From Desulfobacterales bacterium (GTDB lineage: Bacteria; Desulfobacterota; Desulfobacteria; Desulfobacterales; Desulfobacteraceae): a DNA stretch of 6,345 bases. Of this stretch, positions 6,124-6,345 are shown piece after piece (position 1 is the stretch's first letter; each line of letters begins with the position of its first letter). The stretch lies in the NCBI GenBank assembly GCA_022361095.1, contig JAKSBO010000446.1, forward strand, positions 1-6,345. The letters are read 5' to 3'. A model generated the notes under the pieces. The model worked only from the letters and a program-made list of their open reading frames with translations, made no database searches and had not been told where the DNA came from. A program made the position numbers and the translations under genes.

Positions 6124-6345
6124 TTTATCTCTTTTCTGATAAGCTCGTTGAGGTAAGTTTCGTGGTCGGTTAATGCCTTTCTGGAAAGGAAAAACCTTGC
6201 TTTCCCGGTTTTTTCCCGGATCAGGTTAAATCCGTCAAAAAAATCCGCGTATATTTTGGAAAGGATCTCTTCCGTGCTGGCATTGTGCTCTATAAACTGC
6301 TGGATGAGAAAATCCGCAGCATCTTCTTCAAACACAATATTTAAA
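6120..6345 (-). CDS. C-terminal end of an unidentified protein upstream of ahbC
   Basis: The frame is open to the window edge and the visible 74 residues are only the C-terminus. A GTG at 6335 exists, but the three codons before it (L, N, I) are also open and no ribosome site can be judged, so the true start is probably outside. The visible part is charged and looks mainly helical: a segment with FEEDAADFLIQQFIEH, then IYADFFDGFNLIREKTG, and a lysine/glutamate-rich end, LNELIRKEIK. It has no cysteine and no membrane segment. Its shape faintly recalls the C-terminal helical domain of AAA+ ATPases of the ClpX/HslU kind, but I cannot confirm that. The stop overlaps the ahbC start by four bases (ATGA), so it is likely co-transcribed with the haem genes. 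Its function is not recognised. Confidence 0.75.
   Translation of the reverse strand, partial: LNIVFEEDAADFLIQQFIEHNASTEEILSKIYADFFDGFNLIREKTGKARFFLSRKALTDHETYLNELIRKEIK

Noticed and set aside
1..6345. CRISPR array, tRNA or rRNA, insertion sequence, or phage genes
   Set aside because: I saw no regularly spaced repeats, cloverleaf-like sequence, transposase motif or terminal inverted repeats flanking a gene.

Overview
The window looks like chromosomal DNA from a sulfate-reducing deltaproteobacterium, probably of the Desulfobacter/Desulfobacula type. The main reason is an ahbC-hemB-ahbD gene block, the siroheme-dependent haem pathway typical of sulfate reducers and methanogens, next to a large hybrid-style signalling locus. 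The genus is an inference from gene content. No rRNA, tRNA, CRISPR array or mobile element is visible.

Positions 2-2668 (+ strand) hold the end of a two-component signalling operon. It starts with the 3' part of a membrane-type sensor histidine kinase, from the end of its HAMP domain onward. A stand-alone receiver-domain protein follows, then a receiver-GGDEF diguanylate cyclase. The genes are packed tightly (2-base gap, then 8-base overlap). The simplest reading is that the kinase phosphorylates both receivers and the output is cyclic di-GMP. The two receivers are clearly related to each other.

Positions 2669-2852 form a short intergenic space between convergent operons. A long perfect hairpin sits almost exactly at its midpoint and is the likely shared transcription end. 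A weaker AT-rich hairpin lies next to the ahbD stop.

Positions 2853-6123 (- strand) hold, in transcription order, ahbC, hemB and ahbD. Each start codon overlaps the preceding stop codon (ATGA, TGATG, TGATG), which suggests translational coupling. HemB makes porphobilinogen at the beginning of tetrapyrrole synthesis. AhbC and AhbD are radical SAM enzymes that finish haem b from didecarboxysiroheme. The siroheme decarboxylase genes (ahbA/ahbB) are not in the window. Upstream, the C-terminal end of an unidentified protein (6120 to the window edge) overlaps ahbC and is probably in the same transcript.

I see no wholly new system. The points most worth a second look are a roughly 100-residue insertion in the kinase dimerisation domain, the histidine-rich N-terminus of AhbD, the paired receivers, and the unidentified truncated gene upstream of ahbC.
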